DNA from: Actinomortierella ambigua
Taxonomy: Eukaryota; Mortierellomycota; Mortierellomycetes; Mortierellales; Mortierellaceae
Assembly (NCBI GenBank): GCA_016098155.1
Contig: JAAAJB010000376.1
Location: 1 to 34,410 of the forward strand
DNA length: 34,410 bases
Direction: 5' to 3'
In this document: positions 20,801 through 31,058 of the stretch, piece by piece
Layout of the letters: each line of letters starts with the position of its first letter
Numbering within the stretch: position 1 is the first letter of the stretch
Notes under the pieces: generated by a model
Databases searched by the model: none
The model's input: the letters and a program-made list of their open reading frames with translations, nothing else
What the model was told of the DNA's origin: nothing
Position numbers and translations under genes: made by a program

Positions 20801-21652
20801 ATTATCATTTCCCGCAACCTTATCACCCCGAGAACACAAGAGGAAATAGGTGATGGTCGTTGTAACATAACCAGCCCAATAAAAAAAAAAAAAAAAAAAG
20901 GTTTTACCTGGCTCTTCCCCCCCCCCTTCCTCTCCACCTCCCTCCATAAAACTTACATTGTACATGGTCATGACAATAAACAGCTCCGTCTCACGCGGCT
21001 GCTCGTCAATGAACAGTGGCCGCAGCGTATAGTTCTCTGCTGCAAAGTCATTCGGGTCACACGTCGCTGCCGTGTATCGCATATGCGTAAACTCCTCGCC
21101 CTCTTGATACTTGAGCGACTTGAGAAACTTGCTCGGCACCGGACAGTCCAACACCAGGTTACCCTGCGTCAGCTTCACCTTCTTTGTCGTGTGGTACCGG
21201 CGTCGTTGCGTCGTCGGTGCTGGACCATAGTGCCGCGAGTCCGGTGTCAATGAATTGGGGTCGGGCGATGCGCCGCCGTTGTTGTCCAGAGGCATGTTGA
21301 ATCCTACATGTGGCGAGGGTGCACCGCTCACTGCAAACTGGACGTGGGGCGATGGTGCTCCCATCGGCTGCTGGTACGGGGTATAGGGCGAGGGCGGTAT
21401 GTAGCCTGGCGAGCTGCCAGGACCACCACCGCCGCCTCCGACGGTGGGGTAGCCTGGTGGCGGGGCATTGCCGCGTGGGCCTGGATTATTGACGTTGTTG
21501 TTGTACGTCGACGAGAGCAGCAGCGGGGCATCCTGCGAGTACTCGGGCTGGGGAGGATCATCGTCAAACGGATTGGCATTGGGATTGTACTGCACAGTGA
21601 CATTCTGCATCGGATAGTCCGACGGCGAATGTCCAGGAGGATAGCGCGACAT
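17868..21652 (-). CDS. Chitin synthase, division 1 (class I-III type)
   Basis: Five exons: 21652-20957, 20519-20271, 20155-20034, 19653-18957, 18824-17868. They join to 2721 nt, 906 residues. The enzyme is a plasma-membrane processive glycosyltransferase (GT2) that polymerises UDP-GlcNAc into chitin. The first 150 residues are a Pro/Gly/Asn-rich disordered tail. The catalytic region carries [11 protein letters not shown] (about 268), LDVGTRPG (about 373), EDR in MYLAEDRIL (about 494) and the signature QRRRW (about 534), all intact. From about residue 560 to the end there are several hydrophobic membrane segments, with an Ala/Gln-rich loop and a cytosolic loop rich in Lys/Asp. The order and the short N-terminal tail fit division 1 rather than the myosin-fused or class IV enzymes. 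The exact class is not resolved by eye. All junctions keep the frame, and the length is normal for the family. Confidence 0.93.
20687..20711. repeat. CT microsatellite in chitin synthase intron 1
   Basis: About 12 CT units lie inside the 437-bp first intron (20956-20520). The same intron also holds a long A run (20880-20899). Confidence 0.85.
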
Positions 21653-22237
21653 GATGGGAGAGGAGAAGGGTCCTCACTCAATGGGATGATGAGAGGAGAA
21701 GCTGATGAAAGAAAAAAAAAAAGAAAAGAGGTCAGAGATAAAAAGTCTCTTTTTGTTTGTGCGGCGGGGGACGAGAGGTGGCAGGGGCGGTGTTCGTTCA
21801 AGAGGAAGAGAAAGAGAGATAGAGAGAGAGCCCTTTGGGGAAGGAGGATGGGCAGTGGGAAGAGAGGGCGACTTTTTATGCCTGTCGACTACACATGGAG
21901 AGAAGCCACAAAAGGACAACTGACAGGGAAAAAAAAGGGGCGGCTGAGAAGGGTCATATGAAGGGACCACCTTCGTGTTCACTTGCCTCGGGGGGGTAAG
22001 GAGAAGAGAGAGATGTCAATGGTTGGAAGGAAAGAAGGAAAGGGGTGTGCTGAACAAGTGGAGAAAAGAGACAAAGAAAGAAGAAACATGCCATGTCCAC
22101 AAAGGGATCATAAAGAAAAAAAAAAAAAAAGTTTGCGGCTGTGCCCTTCCCAATTCTTATAAGGAGCAAGGTGATCCATATGGCTGAGAGACACTGCCTG
22201 CCAACGCCTGTCCCACCACATCCTTCTGTCGACTTGT

Positions 22238-22276
<39 letters not shown>

Positions 22277-23160
22277 CACACACAATCCCTCTCTCTAATC
22301 CAATTAAGCGATCGGAATATTTGTGCGTGTGTCTGTGTTGTGTATTGTTGTGGGTTGGAGATGCGTAGCCCTGCCTCATCTCCCCTTTTCCTATGCCCTG
22401 CCCTGGTATGTCGGTCTATCCTTTGGGGGGGTACCCTGTGGCAAGGCCACATTCCTTCTCGCTCACATACACCCCATCATCCTTTGATAGCCTTTGATAG
22501 TGGGGTGAGGGAGGGGAGAGAGGGAGAGAGTCTATGTTGCTGTGAGTAAAAAAAAAAAAAAGTTGGTTGTACCTCCTTGTTCTCTTTTTTGGATTTTCGG
22601 ATCAGGAGAGGGGGGCGGAGAGTATATTGGGGGCGGTGCTCGCGTGCTTCTGACTCCATCTATTTTTATCCCCCTCGGACAGACAACAGCTTCCAAATGA
22701 CCTCACTGTCCCAACGTCCCAACGAACGTTCGCAAAGGGGACGGAGAGTGGTCAGCAGCAGCAATCGGTTGCTTAGGCACAGGGCACATTCTCCATTTAG
22801 CTTGGAGTCTCAGGAACACCAAGCAGCATGACGCACTTTGCCTTGTTTCAAGTCCAACAGATCATATGAAAAAATAGAAAGGAAGCATCGATGCCGATCC
22901 CTCTCGCTGGCAAAACTCACACCACTCACCCACACCCACACACCCACACACACACACATCTCTCTTTCTCCCACCCTACCAAAACGAGATGCGCTCTCAT
23001 GCAAGCACTATCCTCGTGCTCTCAGACGTGGCCCGAGTGTGGCACTGCTCACAATTTAGTGGCAAACAGTCGACAAACGTGCACACAACTGTTACACTGC
23101 CTATCACCTTCCTACCCCTGCCCCAGTCTCAGATCATCGATCATAACAACCCACCGATCA
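21653..23160. promoter_or_regulatory. Upstream region of the chitin synthase gene
   Basis: About 1.5 kb upstream of the chitin synthase ATG contains A runs (21711-21722, 22115-22130), a 15-unit CT repeat (22241-22271), a CA-rich patch (22930-22960) and a short direct duplication, CCTTTGATAG, at about 22482-22500. It must contain the chitin synthase promoter and leader. I see no supported ORF and no clear TATA box. Confidence 0.4.
22241..22271. repeat. CT microsatellite upstream of chitin synthase
   Basis: About 15 uninterrupted CT units lie roughly 590 bp upstream of the chitin synthase start codon. Confidence 0.9.
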
Positions 23161-23346
23161 CTAAAGACTCGCTTCTTTGTTTTTCTCATACAATGTCCTC
23201 TTCTCTTGCAGAACCTGCTTAACCGTTTCAGGACAGGATAAAGACAGATATTCACTGCCACCATCTTCAATCCCCTGACACATGATATATACGTTGGTCG
23301 GATACTTGTGGTAAACATCAAAGAGAACAGACGCCAAATGTTTCAT
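23161..23346 (-). CDS. Doubtful small ORF or orphan exon, 61 residues
   Basis: An ATG-started frame of 61 residues encodes a compositionally normal, globular-looking peptide (VLFDVYHKYPTNVYIMCQ, then a Lys/Glu-rich helix). This differs from the low-complexity shadow frames nearby. The same frame is open upstream to a good acceptor (pyrimidines then AATAG, ending near 23368), so it may be the last exon of a spliced gene whose earlier exons I cannot find, or a surviving fragment of a dead gene. A TATAAAAG lies on the same strand at 23653-23646. No family recognised. Confidence 0.3.
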   Translation of the reverse strand: MKHLASVLFDVYHKYPTNVYIMCQGIEDGGSEYLSLSCPETVKQVLQEKRTLYEKNKEASL

Positions 23347-23645
23347 CAGATGCTTGACCTCGCTGCTATTGAAGGACGGAAATCAATTCTCGTATTTATC
23401 TCAAGCTGAAATGTCATGTGCCATTGAGGTGGAGGAGCTGCATAGTTTCATAGCTGTTGCCTGTTCTGCAAATAGTCAAAATAACGACTAAAGAAAAAAG
23501 TACAGGCATTCGCAGATGGGTTGAGATAGAGGGAGAATGGCTAAAAAAATACTGACAAGCACACTTTGCTACACGAACTGTGGTGAGCGTTTAGGACAGA
23601 AACCACAAGAGACACTTCGCAAGACAAAGGTGGGAGGCATGCATG

Positions 23646-23653
23646 CTTTTATA
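23646..23653 (-). promoter_or_regulatory. TATA-box-like TATAAAAG on the minus strand
   Basis: A perfect TATAAAAG motif lies about 300 bp upstream of the small minus-strand ORF and faces away from the bL32 gene. It is the clearest TATA-like motif I noticed in the window. Chance occurrence cannot be excluded. Confidence 0.25.
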
Positions 23654-23947
23654 TCCATCCTAGGAGTCGCATGGAACAGAGGGAGGAAGGGGGGAGGGAG
23701 GGGCTGCGCACACTTCCGCAGCCAGCGACCGAATGACAAAACGTAGAATAGGATAATACGCGTTCCACCTTGAGATAGGATTTGTGACTGCCCACCTTGT
23801 TTACATTGATCCATCCTCCCCCCTCTTCCCCTTTTCCCCCCCCCTGGTCCTTGGACAGACACTGAAATCTCAGCTCGGAGAGGTAGCACGAAACAGACAA
23901 GCGCATTGACAATCCTCCCACTCCCACCTTACCCACATCTGCCCTCC

Positions 23948-24053
23948 ATGTCCATCCTCAAGATCACTGTCCAGGGCTCATCCCTGGCTGCCCAGACCCT
24001 CCGTGCCAATGCCGCCCGTGCCTTCTCCTCCGCCGCCATCACCATGCCTCTGA

Positions 24054-24084
<31 letters not shown>

Positions 24085-24376
24085 TTCCGCCACCACTACC
24101 CTCTCGACTGCCTCCTCTGCCTCCATCACCACCTCGCTGCTCGGCGGCCTGGGCTCGTACATCGCCGACCTGTTACCGTCCATCGTCTGGGCGTCGGTCC
24201 CCAAGCACCGCACCTCGCACTCCAAGAAGCGTATGCGCCAGGCCACCAAGGGCCTCAAGGTCCAGAAGAACATTGTCGAGTGTCCCGGATGTGGTCGGCC
24301 AAAGCTCATGCATCACCTTTGCACCCATTGCTATCGTGAGATGAAGGGCCGTGGTCCTACCGTTTCCTCCGCATAG
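23948..24376 (+). CDS. MRPL32: Mitochondrial large-subunit ribosomal protein bL32m
   Basis: A single exon of 142 residues. The C-terminal part from about residue 80 is a typical bL32 domain: a basic segment KHRTSHSKKRMRQATKGLK, then a zinc-ribbon with two cysteine pairs, CPGC and CTHC, in the stretch CPGCGRPKLMHHLCTHC. The first roughly 75 residues are Ser/Ala/Arg-rich with few acids (AAQTLRANAARAFSSAA, then an eleven-Ser run), as expected for a cleaved mitochondrial targeting region. In yeast the equivalent protein is processed by the m-AAA protease before assembly into the large mitochondrial subunit near the peptidyl-transferase centre. The ATG at 23948 is the only in-frame ATG. The gene is convergent with the EF-hand gene, with about 830 bp between the stops. 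Confidence 0.92.
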
Positions 24377-25204
24377 ACAAAAGAAAAAAAAAGAAACTTG
24401 TTTCCGCCATTTTTTTTTTGTTGCATCGGGAGAGAAAAATAACCTAGAAAAACAAAAGCTCGAGGAGGATCAAGTCCGGAAGAAGGAAGGAGAAGGACGA
24501 GGAGGATGGAGAACGGGATGCTACAAGCAATGGACAAAAGATGACGAAACACGGCCATGGGAGGAAGAATTGAAGTGTCAAGGAGAGGCTATCCACCAAA
24601 GGATCGACCCTCAATCTGAGCCAGTTTCGGCCTTTACAGAAACCCATGTTTTTTTTTGTTTGTTTTGTTCAGAGGAGGGCAAGCATATCCATCTCGGAAC
24701 CATCTTTTCCTACGGTTCCCTGTTCTAATACTCCAAAAGACTGGGCGTTTATCAACCAAGGGAGGGGCATTGGTAGGCGGCTAGAGCTCTCCCAAATTTC
24801 GGATATGGTCCCTCTTTTTTTCTGTCTCATCTTTTTCCTTCCTCATCGTTTGTTTTCTTTTTCTTTTGTTCTCTCTCTCACTCGTTCTCTTCACTCCATT
24901 GTACTACTATCCATTAAAAAAACAATTTGTCAGCATCTCTAAGGAGAACATAGTCTATGAAGCGAAACAGCTATGGCATTGGAAAACACTGTGGGAAGGC
25001 GGATAGAAGAAGTTTAAGGAGGGCAGATTTCTAGTCGAGTACTACTGCAAACAGTTTGTAAACATCTCGTGGAAAAAAAATGCGACAGAATTGTATTCAA
25101 TAACTTTTGTGTGGTCTGTGGGTGTACGAATGTATGTGCAGGGTGACAGAAATGCTACTTGGAGAAATAGAGGGAAGGGAGGGGGGGGCCATCAAGGTCT
25201 CAAT
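24377..25204. other. Intergenic spacer between convergent genes
   Basis: About 830 bp with A and T homopolymers (24383-24395, 24412-24419, 24648-24656) and pyrimidine-rich sequence (24812-24900). It should hold both 3' untranslated regions. I see no supported ORF. Confidence 0.45.
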
Positions 25205-26935
25205 TTACGTGTCAACGATGATCTTGCCCTCGTCGATAAACGACTGAATGGCAAACTTCCAGATGGTCTCCATGCCCTTATAAAACTCTTTAAACTCGAT
25301 CTTGCCGCTGCCATCGGTATCAATGGTCTAAAGTGGAAAAAAAAAGAAAAAAAAAAGAGAGTGAAGGTGTGAGATATCGAAAAGTAGAGAAAGAGAAGGC
25401 GAGATACAAACAAAAACAAAAAACAAAAACAACCAGCTTACCTTCAGATAACCAGCAGCCTCACTCTTGGGCAGACCCCAGGAGACCAAGAGGTACTCGA
25501 GCTCCTCCAGGTCCAGGTTACCAGAGCCGTCGGCATCAAGACAATCAAAGACAAGCTTCGCCTGGCCACGAGGCGTGCTCGGCAGCTGTGGGATGGAGAT
25601 GGTGTTGGAGTGGACCCAGTGCTTTGTGAACCAGCTGCAAAAGTCATCAAACGTGGCAATCTTGCGGTTGTGGAACAGGGACTCGAGCAACAGGCCGTTC
25701 TCCATCTCGTGCTGGCTGATACCGCACGACTCCAAGAAGGCACGGATCTCGGCAATGCTCAGCTCATTGTTGTTATCGATATCGATCGCGCGGAAGACGG
25801 CACGGGCCTTGTCACGTGGGGTCAGGTTGCGTTGGTTGGCCGAGCGCATGGTCATGCAGACACGCGCGTACTGGGTCGATTTGTCCTGCTTCGACAACGA
25901 GTCGATCGTGCTCGTGATCTCGGCCGCCGTCACCAGCGCCTCCAGCATCACCTTCTTGTCGGGCGCGCCGGCCAGCTCACGTGGGTTCTCCGTTGTCCAG
26001 GCCTTCCAAAACTCGTCATCCGCATAAAACACTTTGATCAGCACATCCGACGCCACCACAAACGCCAACAGAATCACATTGCCTCGCAGTCCGAGCACCG
26101 ACGGAACCAACAACATGCCCGCCGTCAACATCGCCGCCGAGAACCGATGGCCCTCAAACAGCTTGAACCGGTAGAACAGCGCAAAGAACACGCGTGACCA
26201 GGCATAGATGTGCACTGTCATGTACGTCGAGAGCAGGTAATAGAACGAGGTCGGATCCATGGCCAGACGCACTGCGTAATAGCCGTGCAAGCCTGTCACC
26301 ATGAACAGCGATGGCACCAAGAAGGCCTTGATGCCCAAAACCGTTGGGATCTGATAGAACGTCGATGGCACCTGGGCCACCGTGCCAAAGAAGGCTGCCA
26401 AGTATGCCCAGTACGTGGGATCCTTGGCGTAAAATGCAGCGATACAGGCACTAACTAATCGTGGGAAGAGGGGGAAGGCATGATATTTTGCGGAAGGTTA
26501 GTATTGACGGACGATGTTCTGTAAGCATGCAACAGACGGCCAGGAGGAGAGAAGGAGAGAAGGAGAGAAGGAGGCGGGCGACCATGACATACTTTCCAGG
26601 CACCCAAAAGTGATATGGGTTCGCAACATGCGGCGACGTCTCGACTTTACGTAAAACTATTGGGTATCGGGTAGCAAGCATGCCCAGTGGATTAGTCTTG
26701 TTGCCACTCCAATGCCAGCCATGTTCATTTCTTTCTCCTAGAGCATTTTTTGATTTTTTTTTCTTCGTGCCTTTGGGTGGTATGGGGTCGAAAAGTGGAA
26801 AGCGAGAACTCCAATGTCAAACAGAAGCGAGAAGTAACTGATATACATCTTGAACGCTGTTTCATGGTTGTCCCAGTCGACATTCTTGTAATGTGGCAGC
26901 TGATCCGGTGCCATAGCCGTTTGTGATGCTTGCAT
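25205..26935 (-). CDS. Polytopic membrane protein with three C-terminal EF-hands
   Basis: Four exons: 26935-26847, 26808-26593, 26450-25442, 25327-25205. They join to 1437 nt, 478 residues. Residues 1-100 are soluble and partly basic (PPKGTKKKKSKNALGE). About 103-260 holds roughly five hydrophobic segments likely to span a membrane (for example LAAFFGTVAQVPSTFY, IKAFLVPSLFMVTGL, MLTAGMLLVPSVLG, VILLAFVVASDVLIKVF). The C-terminal half carries EF-hand loops DIDNNNELSIAE, DADGSGNLDLEE and, in the last exon, DTDGSGKIEFKE. The calcium-ligand positions are filled in all three, so calcium sensing at a membrane is likely. The specific function and membrane are unknown and I recognise no named family. 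Intron 1 as modelled is only 38 nt; a longer intron using a GTTACT donor (about 68-90 nt) is an alternative that would remove about 10-20 residues. Confidence 0.8.
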
Positions 26936-27341
26936 ATGAGTGTGTGTTTGCGGATCCGGTGCGTTGCAAGGAAAGGAAGGAGAAGATGAATGTTGTGACG
27001 GAGACGTCTAAAAGGAAAGGAAAAAAAAGAAGGAGGAAAGAAAGAAGAAAGAAGATGTCGGGTGAGGGCCGAGACGGTTTTTAAACGTTGAGTTTATGAG
27101 GGATCAAAGGTTCACGAAAGAGTGAGAAAAAATAGGGGGGGGGGGATGGTAGAGGATGTAATGTTCCAGCAACGAGAATAAAGGAGAGGGGGGCACATCA
27201 CTCCATTGTTTGTCCAGCTTAGAACATGCAGCTTGTCCACCCATTCTTTTTTTTTATTGTGTAGCAAAGATTGAGTCCCGATACTTGCATGCGACACTTT
27301 TCTTTTTTTTTTTTTTTTTTTTTTGTGACGACGATGAACAG
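26936..27341. promoter_or_regulatory. Short divergent spacer between the EF-hand and RAD54 genes
   Basis: About 400 bp lies between the EF-hand ATG and the first recognisable RAD54 codon. It holds A/G-rich sequence (26970-27060), a G10 run (27135-27144) and a T22 run (27303-27324) ending 17 bp before the RAD54 exon. It should contain two promoters, yet no convincing RAD54 first exon is visible in it. Confidence 0.45.
27303..27324. repeat. T22 homopolymer before the first visible RAD54 exon
   Basis: Twenty-two T lie directly upstream of GTGACGACGATGAACAG. It can serve as the polypyrimidine tract of an acceptor. If translated, it would give a meaningless poly-Phe. Confidence 0.9.
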
Positions 27342-29566
27342 GTGGATCCGGTACTGTCACGCGTACTTCGGCCGCATCAAGTGGAGGGCGTCAAATTCAT
27401 GTACAGGTGCACAACAGGAATGGTACAGTCCAATGCATTTGGATGTATCATGGCGGACGAAATGGGTCTAGGCAAAACTGTAAGTATTAAATTCACAGTC
27501 TTTAATCTGCATGCTTTTGTTTTGTCCCTTTTCGATTCCAAAAGGCTTCTTTTTCTGACAATTGATCGTACTTTGTCTCTCTCTCTCTCTCTCTCTCTCC
27601 CTTGGAACTAACATATAGCTCCAATGCTTAACATTGTTGTGGACGCTGTTGAAGCAATCACCAGTGGCAGGCAAGGGCACAATTGAAAAGGGTATCATTT
27701 GCTGCCCGTCGTCGCTGGTGCGGAATTGGGCGAACGAGATCATCAAATGGCTAGGGCCTGGCAAGATCGGAGTGCTGACGTGCGACGCCAAGGGAACCAA
27801 AGAAGACACCAACAATGCGATGCGAGCGTGGGCGGCTGCACGAGGACGAATGGTGGTGAATCCGGTGCTGATCATCAGTTACGAATCGCTACGCATGTAT
27901 GCGCCCGTGTTGGCGCAGACGCCGATTGGACTGATGTTGTGTGATGAAGGGCACCGACTGAAGAACTCTGGTTCTCAAACGTTTGTGGCGCTGAACGAGT
28001 TGAATGTGCAGCGGCGCGTGATTTTGTCGGGAACACCGATCCAGAACGACCTGTCCGAGTACTTTTCGTTGATTAACTTCTCGATCCCGGACCTATTGGG
28101 CTCGACGGTCGAGTTCCGCAAGAACTATGAGTTGCCCATCTTGCGTGGCCGTGATGCAGACGCGAGCGACAAAGAACAGGAGCTGAGCAATCAGAAACTG
28201 TCCGAGCTCTCAGGTGTTGTCAGCAAGTTCATCATTCGCCGTACCAACGATATCCTGACCAAATACTGTAAGCATTTCACCCATGTTGTTATGAGTATCG
28301 CATTATGCCCAGGCGGGCGGAAGAAATCGCGGTGACAATGACATTGACTCTACTTTTTTCTCATACACCTTTTTTTTCCTTCCGCTTAGTGCCAACCAAG
28401 TTTGAGCACGTGGTGTTCTGTCGATTGTCACCGATGCAACTGGACCTGTACAACCACTTTATCAATTCCAAGTCGATTCAAAAGCTTTTGCGTGGCGTGG
28501 GGTCTCAGCCTTTAAAGGCTATTGGCCTGCTCAAGAAGCTCTGCAACCACCCCGACTTGTTGGATCTCCCCGATGACCTCGAAGGGTGCGAACACTTACT
28601 CCCTCGGGACTACCAACTCAAGACGGACAAGCGAGGCTCGTCGTCCCGTGGCGGCGGCATGCTGGTGCAGCCCGAGTTTTCGGGCAAAATGTTGCTTCTG
28701 GCGCGGATGCTTGCCAAGATCAAGAAGGAGACAAACGACAAGATTGTGTTGATTTCGAATTATACACAAACACTCGACATCTTTGAGAAGCTGTGTCGGC
28801 AGAACGGATATGGTGTGCTGCGACTCGACGGAACGATGACGATCAACAAGCGCCAGAAGCTTGTCGATCGGTTCAATAACCCGGACGGGGGCGAGTTTGT
28901 CTTCTTACTCAGCAGCAAGGCTGGTGGATGTGGTCTCAATTTGATTGGCGCCAACCGCTTGATCCTCTTTGACCCCGACTGGAACCCGGCTGCGGACCAG
29001 CAAGCATTGGCGCGTGTCTGGCGTGATGGTCAGAAGAAGGACTGTAAGTATTTTCAATGTCTGGTATCCATTAGCATTTTCTGTCTTTGTCGGGAATGGA
29101 GGATGGTGCTGTTCACTCTCAATTCTGTACCTTCTCTCATCACTCCTCTGCCTTTTTTTTTATCACTGACCCCTCTATACCACCCACAGGCTTTGTGTAC
29201 CGTTTCATTGCGACAGGATCGATTGAAGAAAAGATTTTCCAGCGGCAATCACATAAGCAGTCCTTGTCATCCTGTGTGGTGGACGAGAACGAGGACGTGG
29301 AACGGCACTTTTCGCAGGAGAATCTGCGGCAGCTTTTCCAGTTCAATGCAAGCACCGAATGTTGTGATACGCATGAGACGTTCAAGTGCAAGCGGTGTGT
29401 GAACGGCCGGCAGGTGGAGAAGGCAGCACAGGTCTCCTATGGCGACACGTCGACGTGGAACCATTTTAAGGGCGACCAAGATTTGGAGAAGCTGACTGAT
29501 CCGTTGCTCAAAGCCGAGGCAGAATCGGGCGCAATCTCGTTTGTCTTTCAGTACATCTCGCACTGA
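27342..29566 (+). CDS. RAD54: Rad54 DNA repair translocase, 5' end not found
   Basis: Visible exons: 27342-27479, 27619-28267, 28390-29043, 29190-29566, giving 605 residues from [16 protein letters not shown] to the stop. Rad54 is a Swi2/Snf2 ATPase that moves along double-stranded DNA and aids Rad51 in homologous recombination. Seen here: motif [11 protein letters not shown], motif II DEGH (27943), motif [29 protein letters not shown], helicase-C motifs [50 protein letters not shown], and the Rad54-specific Cys-rich C-terminus ([15 protein letters not shown]). Known fungal Rad54 proteins are around 800-900 residues, so an N-terminal part of roughly 150-250 residues is absent. The frame is open leftward to a poly-T run but has no in-frame ATG. 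The exon start at 27342 follows a GAACAG acceptor. The catalytic core is complete. Confidence 0.9.
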
Positions 29567-30332
29567 ACGAGTAAGGAGGGGGGACAAAAGGGACGAGAGG
29601 GTGAAGGAAACAAGTCCTTCACACCCTCTGCTTGCTCTTTTTTTTCTTTTCTTGTTTTTTTTTCTTTCGAAAAGCAACCACACCCTTAATCTTTTCTGTA
29701 CTTTATTGCATGTCCTCACGTTCTTCTTGGTCGCTCTTTCCTTTTGCTGTAATATCTCCCCTTTCAATTGTAGTTATATAAACGGACGCTCTCTTTCACT
29801 CTCAATCTTTATTGGCTCGCTAGAACACACCTCTGGAAATTCAACATTGCTGGTTTTTTTCTAGAAAAATGCTCCGAGGGAACCCTTGGTTGCTCGGGTC
29901 CAGATGTACTTTTATTTCCTATTTTGTACGTTGCCCCTGCGTGCGGCCATTGTTGATACTTTGGACGATAGAATGATCAAGGCATAATGCATCTCAATTG
30001 GAACACCCTTTGTGTCTGTCTGTGTGTGGAAAGAGCTGAATGTGTACAACAGATTTTATTTGAAGCAAGACGAGTCTACTTTTAGTTTTTAGTCCACAAT
30101 GGAAAAGAGTGGGCGATGGGAAAAGGTTCCAGCCTTTTTTTTGTTCAAAACTGAGAGTGTATGTTGTTGTTGAGGAGGGAGGGGACTATGAACAGCTCTG
30201 GACCTGGATAAAAAAAAGAGAGGGAGAGAGAGAGACGAGGTCCAAAGGGGAATGCAAGAGAAAGAGGGGGTGGGACGAAGAGAAGAGAACGACACTATGC
30301 CTTCCCCTCCCACACACACAGACACCCGACTA
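29567..30332. other. Intergenic spacer between convergent genes
   Basis: About 770 bp of mostly T-rich sequence (29637-29665, 29850-29870), then GA-rich sequence (30215-30290). It carries the 3' ends of RAD54 and of the LPMO-like gene. I see no supported ORF. Confidence 0.45.
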
Positions 30333-31058
30333 CTACTTGTTAACCTCAATATCGGCACACGAAGTGTACCACTCATCCTTATTGAGGCGCCAGCGCCACT
30401 GCATCACATAGTGGCCTGGTCCAGCCTTCTGGGGCAGCTTGAAGCAGCCACCGCAGGGCCAGATATCGGTATCGGAGCCCTTATCGGTACAGTTCTTATA
30501 GTCCAAGCTCGCAATGATGTTGCCCAAAAACTGTTGCTGGGTCGGGTCCTTGGTCGGGTTGACGCTCGACAGGGCAATGCTGACCTTGGACAGGTCATTC
30601 TCGTCCGGCACGGCATGGTTCTTGGCCGGCCAGCGGACACAGAGCTGACCTCCGACGGTGGTGACCGTTATCTGACCGGTCTTGCGGCCCCGCTGGTCCT
30701 TGCCGTTGTAGGCGGCCGTGTAAGGCGAGGCCATCTGCTCGTTCGCGCCGGGTTCCTCGCCCACCTTGCCGTTGGAACAGGGCAGGGCATGGTCTGGGTC
30801 TGGGTTCTTGTGCGTCTGCTGGTAGTGACGGTTGGGGTCGTCGGAATCGAGCTTGGCGAATGGCTTGGCCTTTAGTGGGAACCGACGCGCGTAGCCGAAG
30901 CAGGCGCCGTTCTTGTCGGACCAGGACGGGTTCTTGGGGTTCTTGAACCGCCAGTCGATGCAGTCTGCATACGAGTGTGCTTCCGCGGATGGCGCGGAGG
31001 TCAGCGCGACTAGGATAGATGCGACCACGAGTGTCACCGAGGACTTGATGAACAGCAT
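30333..31058 (-). CDS. Secreted LPMO-like (histidine-brace) protein
   Basis: A single exon of 241 residues. Residues 1-27 are a clear signal peptide ending SAEA, so the predicted mature N-terminus is His28 (HSYADCIDW). An N-terminal His is the hallmark of lytic polysaccharide monooxygenases, whose amino group and side chain bind copper. A second His lies in RWPAKNHAVP (His148), a typical position for the other brace ligand, and the C-terminal strand GPGHYVMQWRWRLN followed by WYTSCADIEV has the usual aromatic pattern, with Tyr231 a candidate axial residue. There are eight cysteines in the mature chain (33, 53, 94, 140, 190, 202, 205, 234), enough for four disulphides. No carbohydrate-binding module or GPI signal follows. 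The likely target is chitin, cellulose or another wall polysaccharide. I cannot assign the AA family, and copper-binding non-oxidative relatives (X325/Bim1-like) remain possible. Confidence 0.82.
   Translation of the reverse strand: MLFIKSSVTLVVASILVALTSAPSAEAHSYADCIDWRFKNPKNPSWSDKNGACFGYARRFPLKAKPFAKLDSDDPNRHYQQTHKNPDPDHALPCSNGKVGEEPGANEQMASPYTAAYNGKDQRGRKTGQITVTTVGGQLCVRWPAKNHAVPDENDLSKVSIALSSVNPTKDPTQQQFLGNIIASLDYKNCTDKGSDTDIWPCGGCFKLPQKAGPGHYVMQWRWRLNKDEWYTSCADIEVNK

Noticed and set aside
27210..27341. Upstream extension of the RAD54 frame including a poly-Phe run
   Set aside because: The poly-Phe comes from a T22 tract and there is no ATG in this frame; it is better read as spacer or intron.
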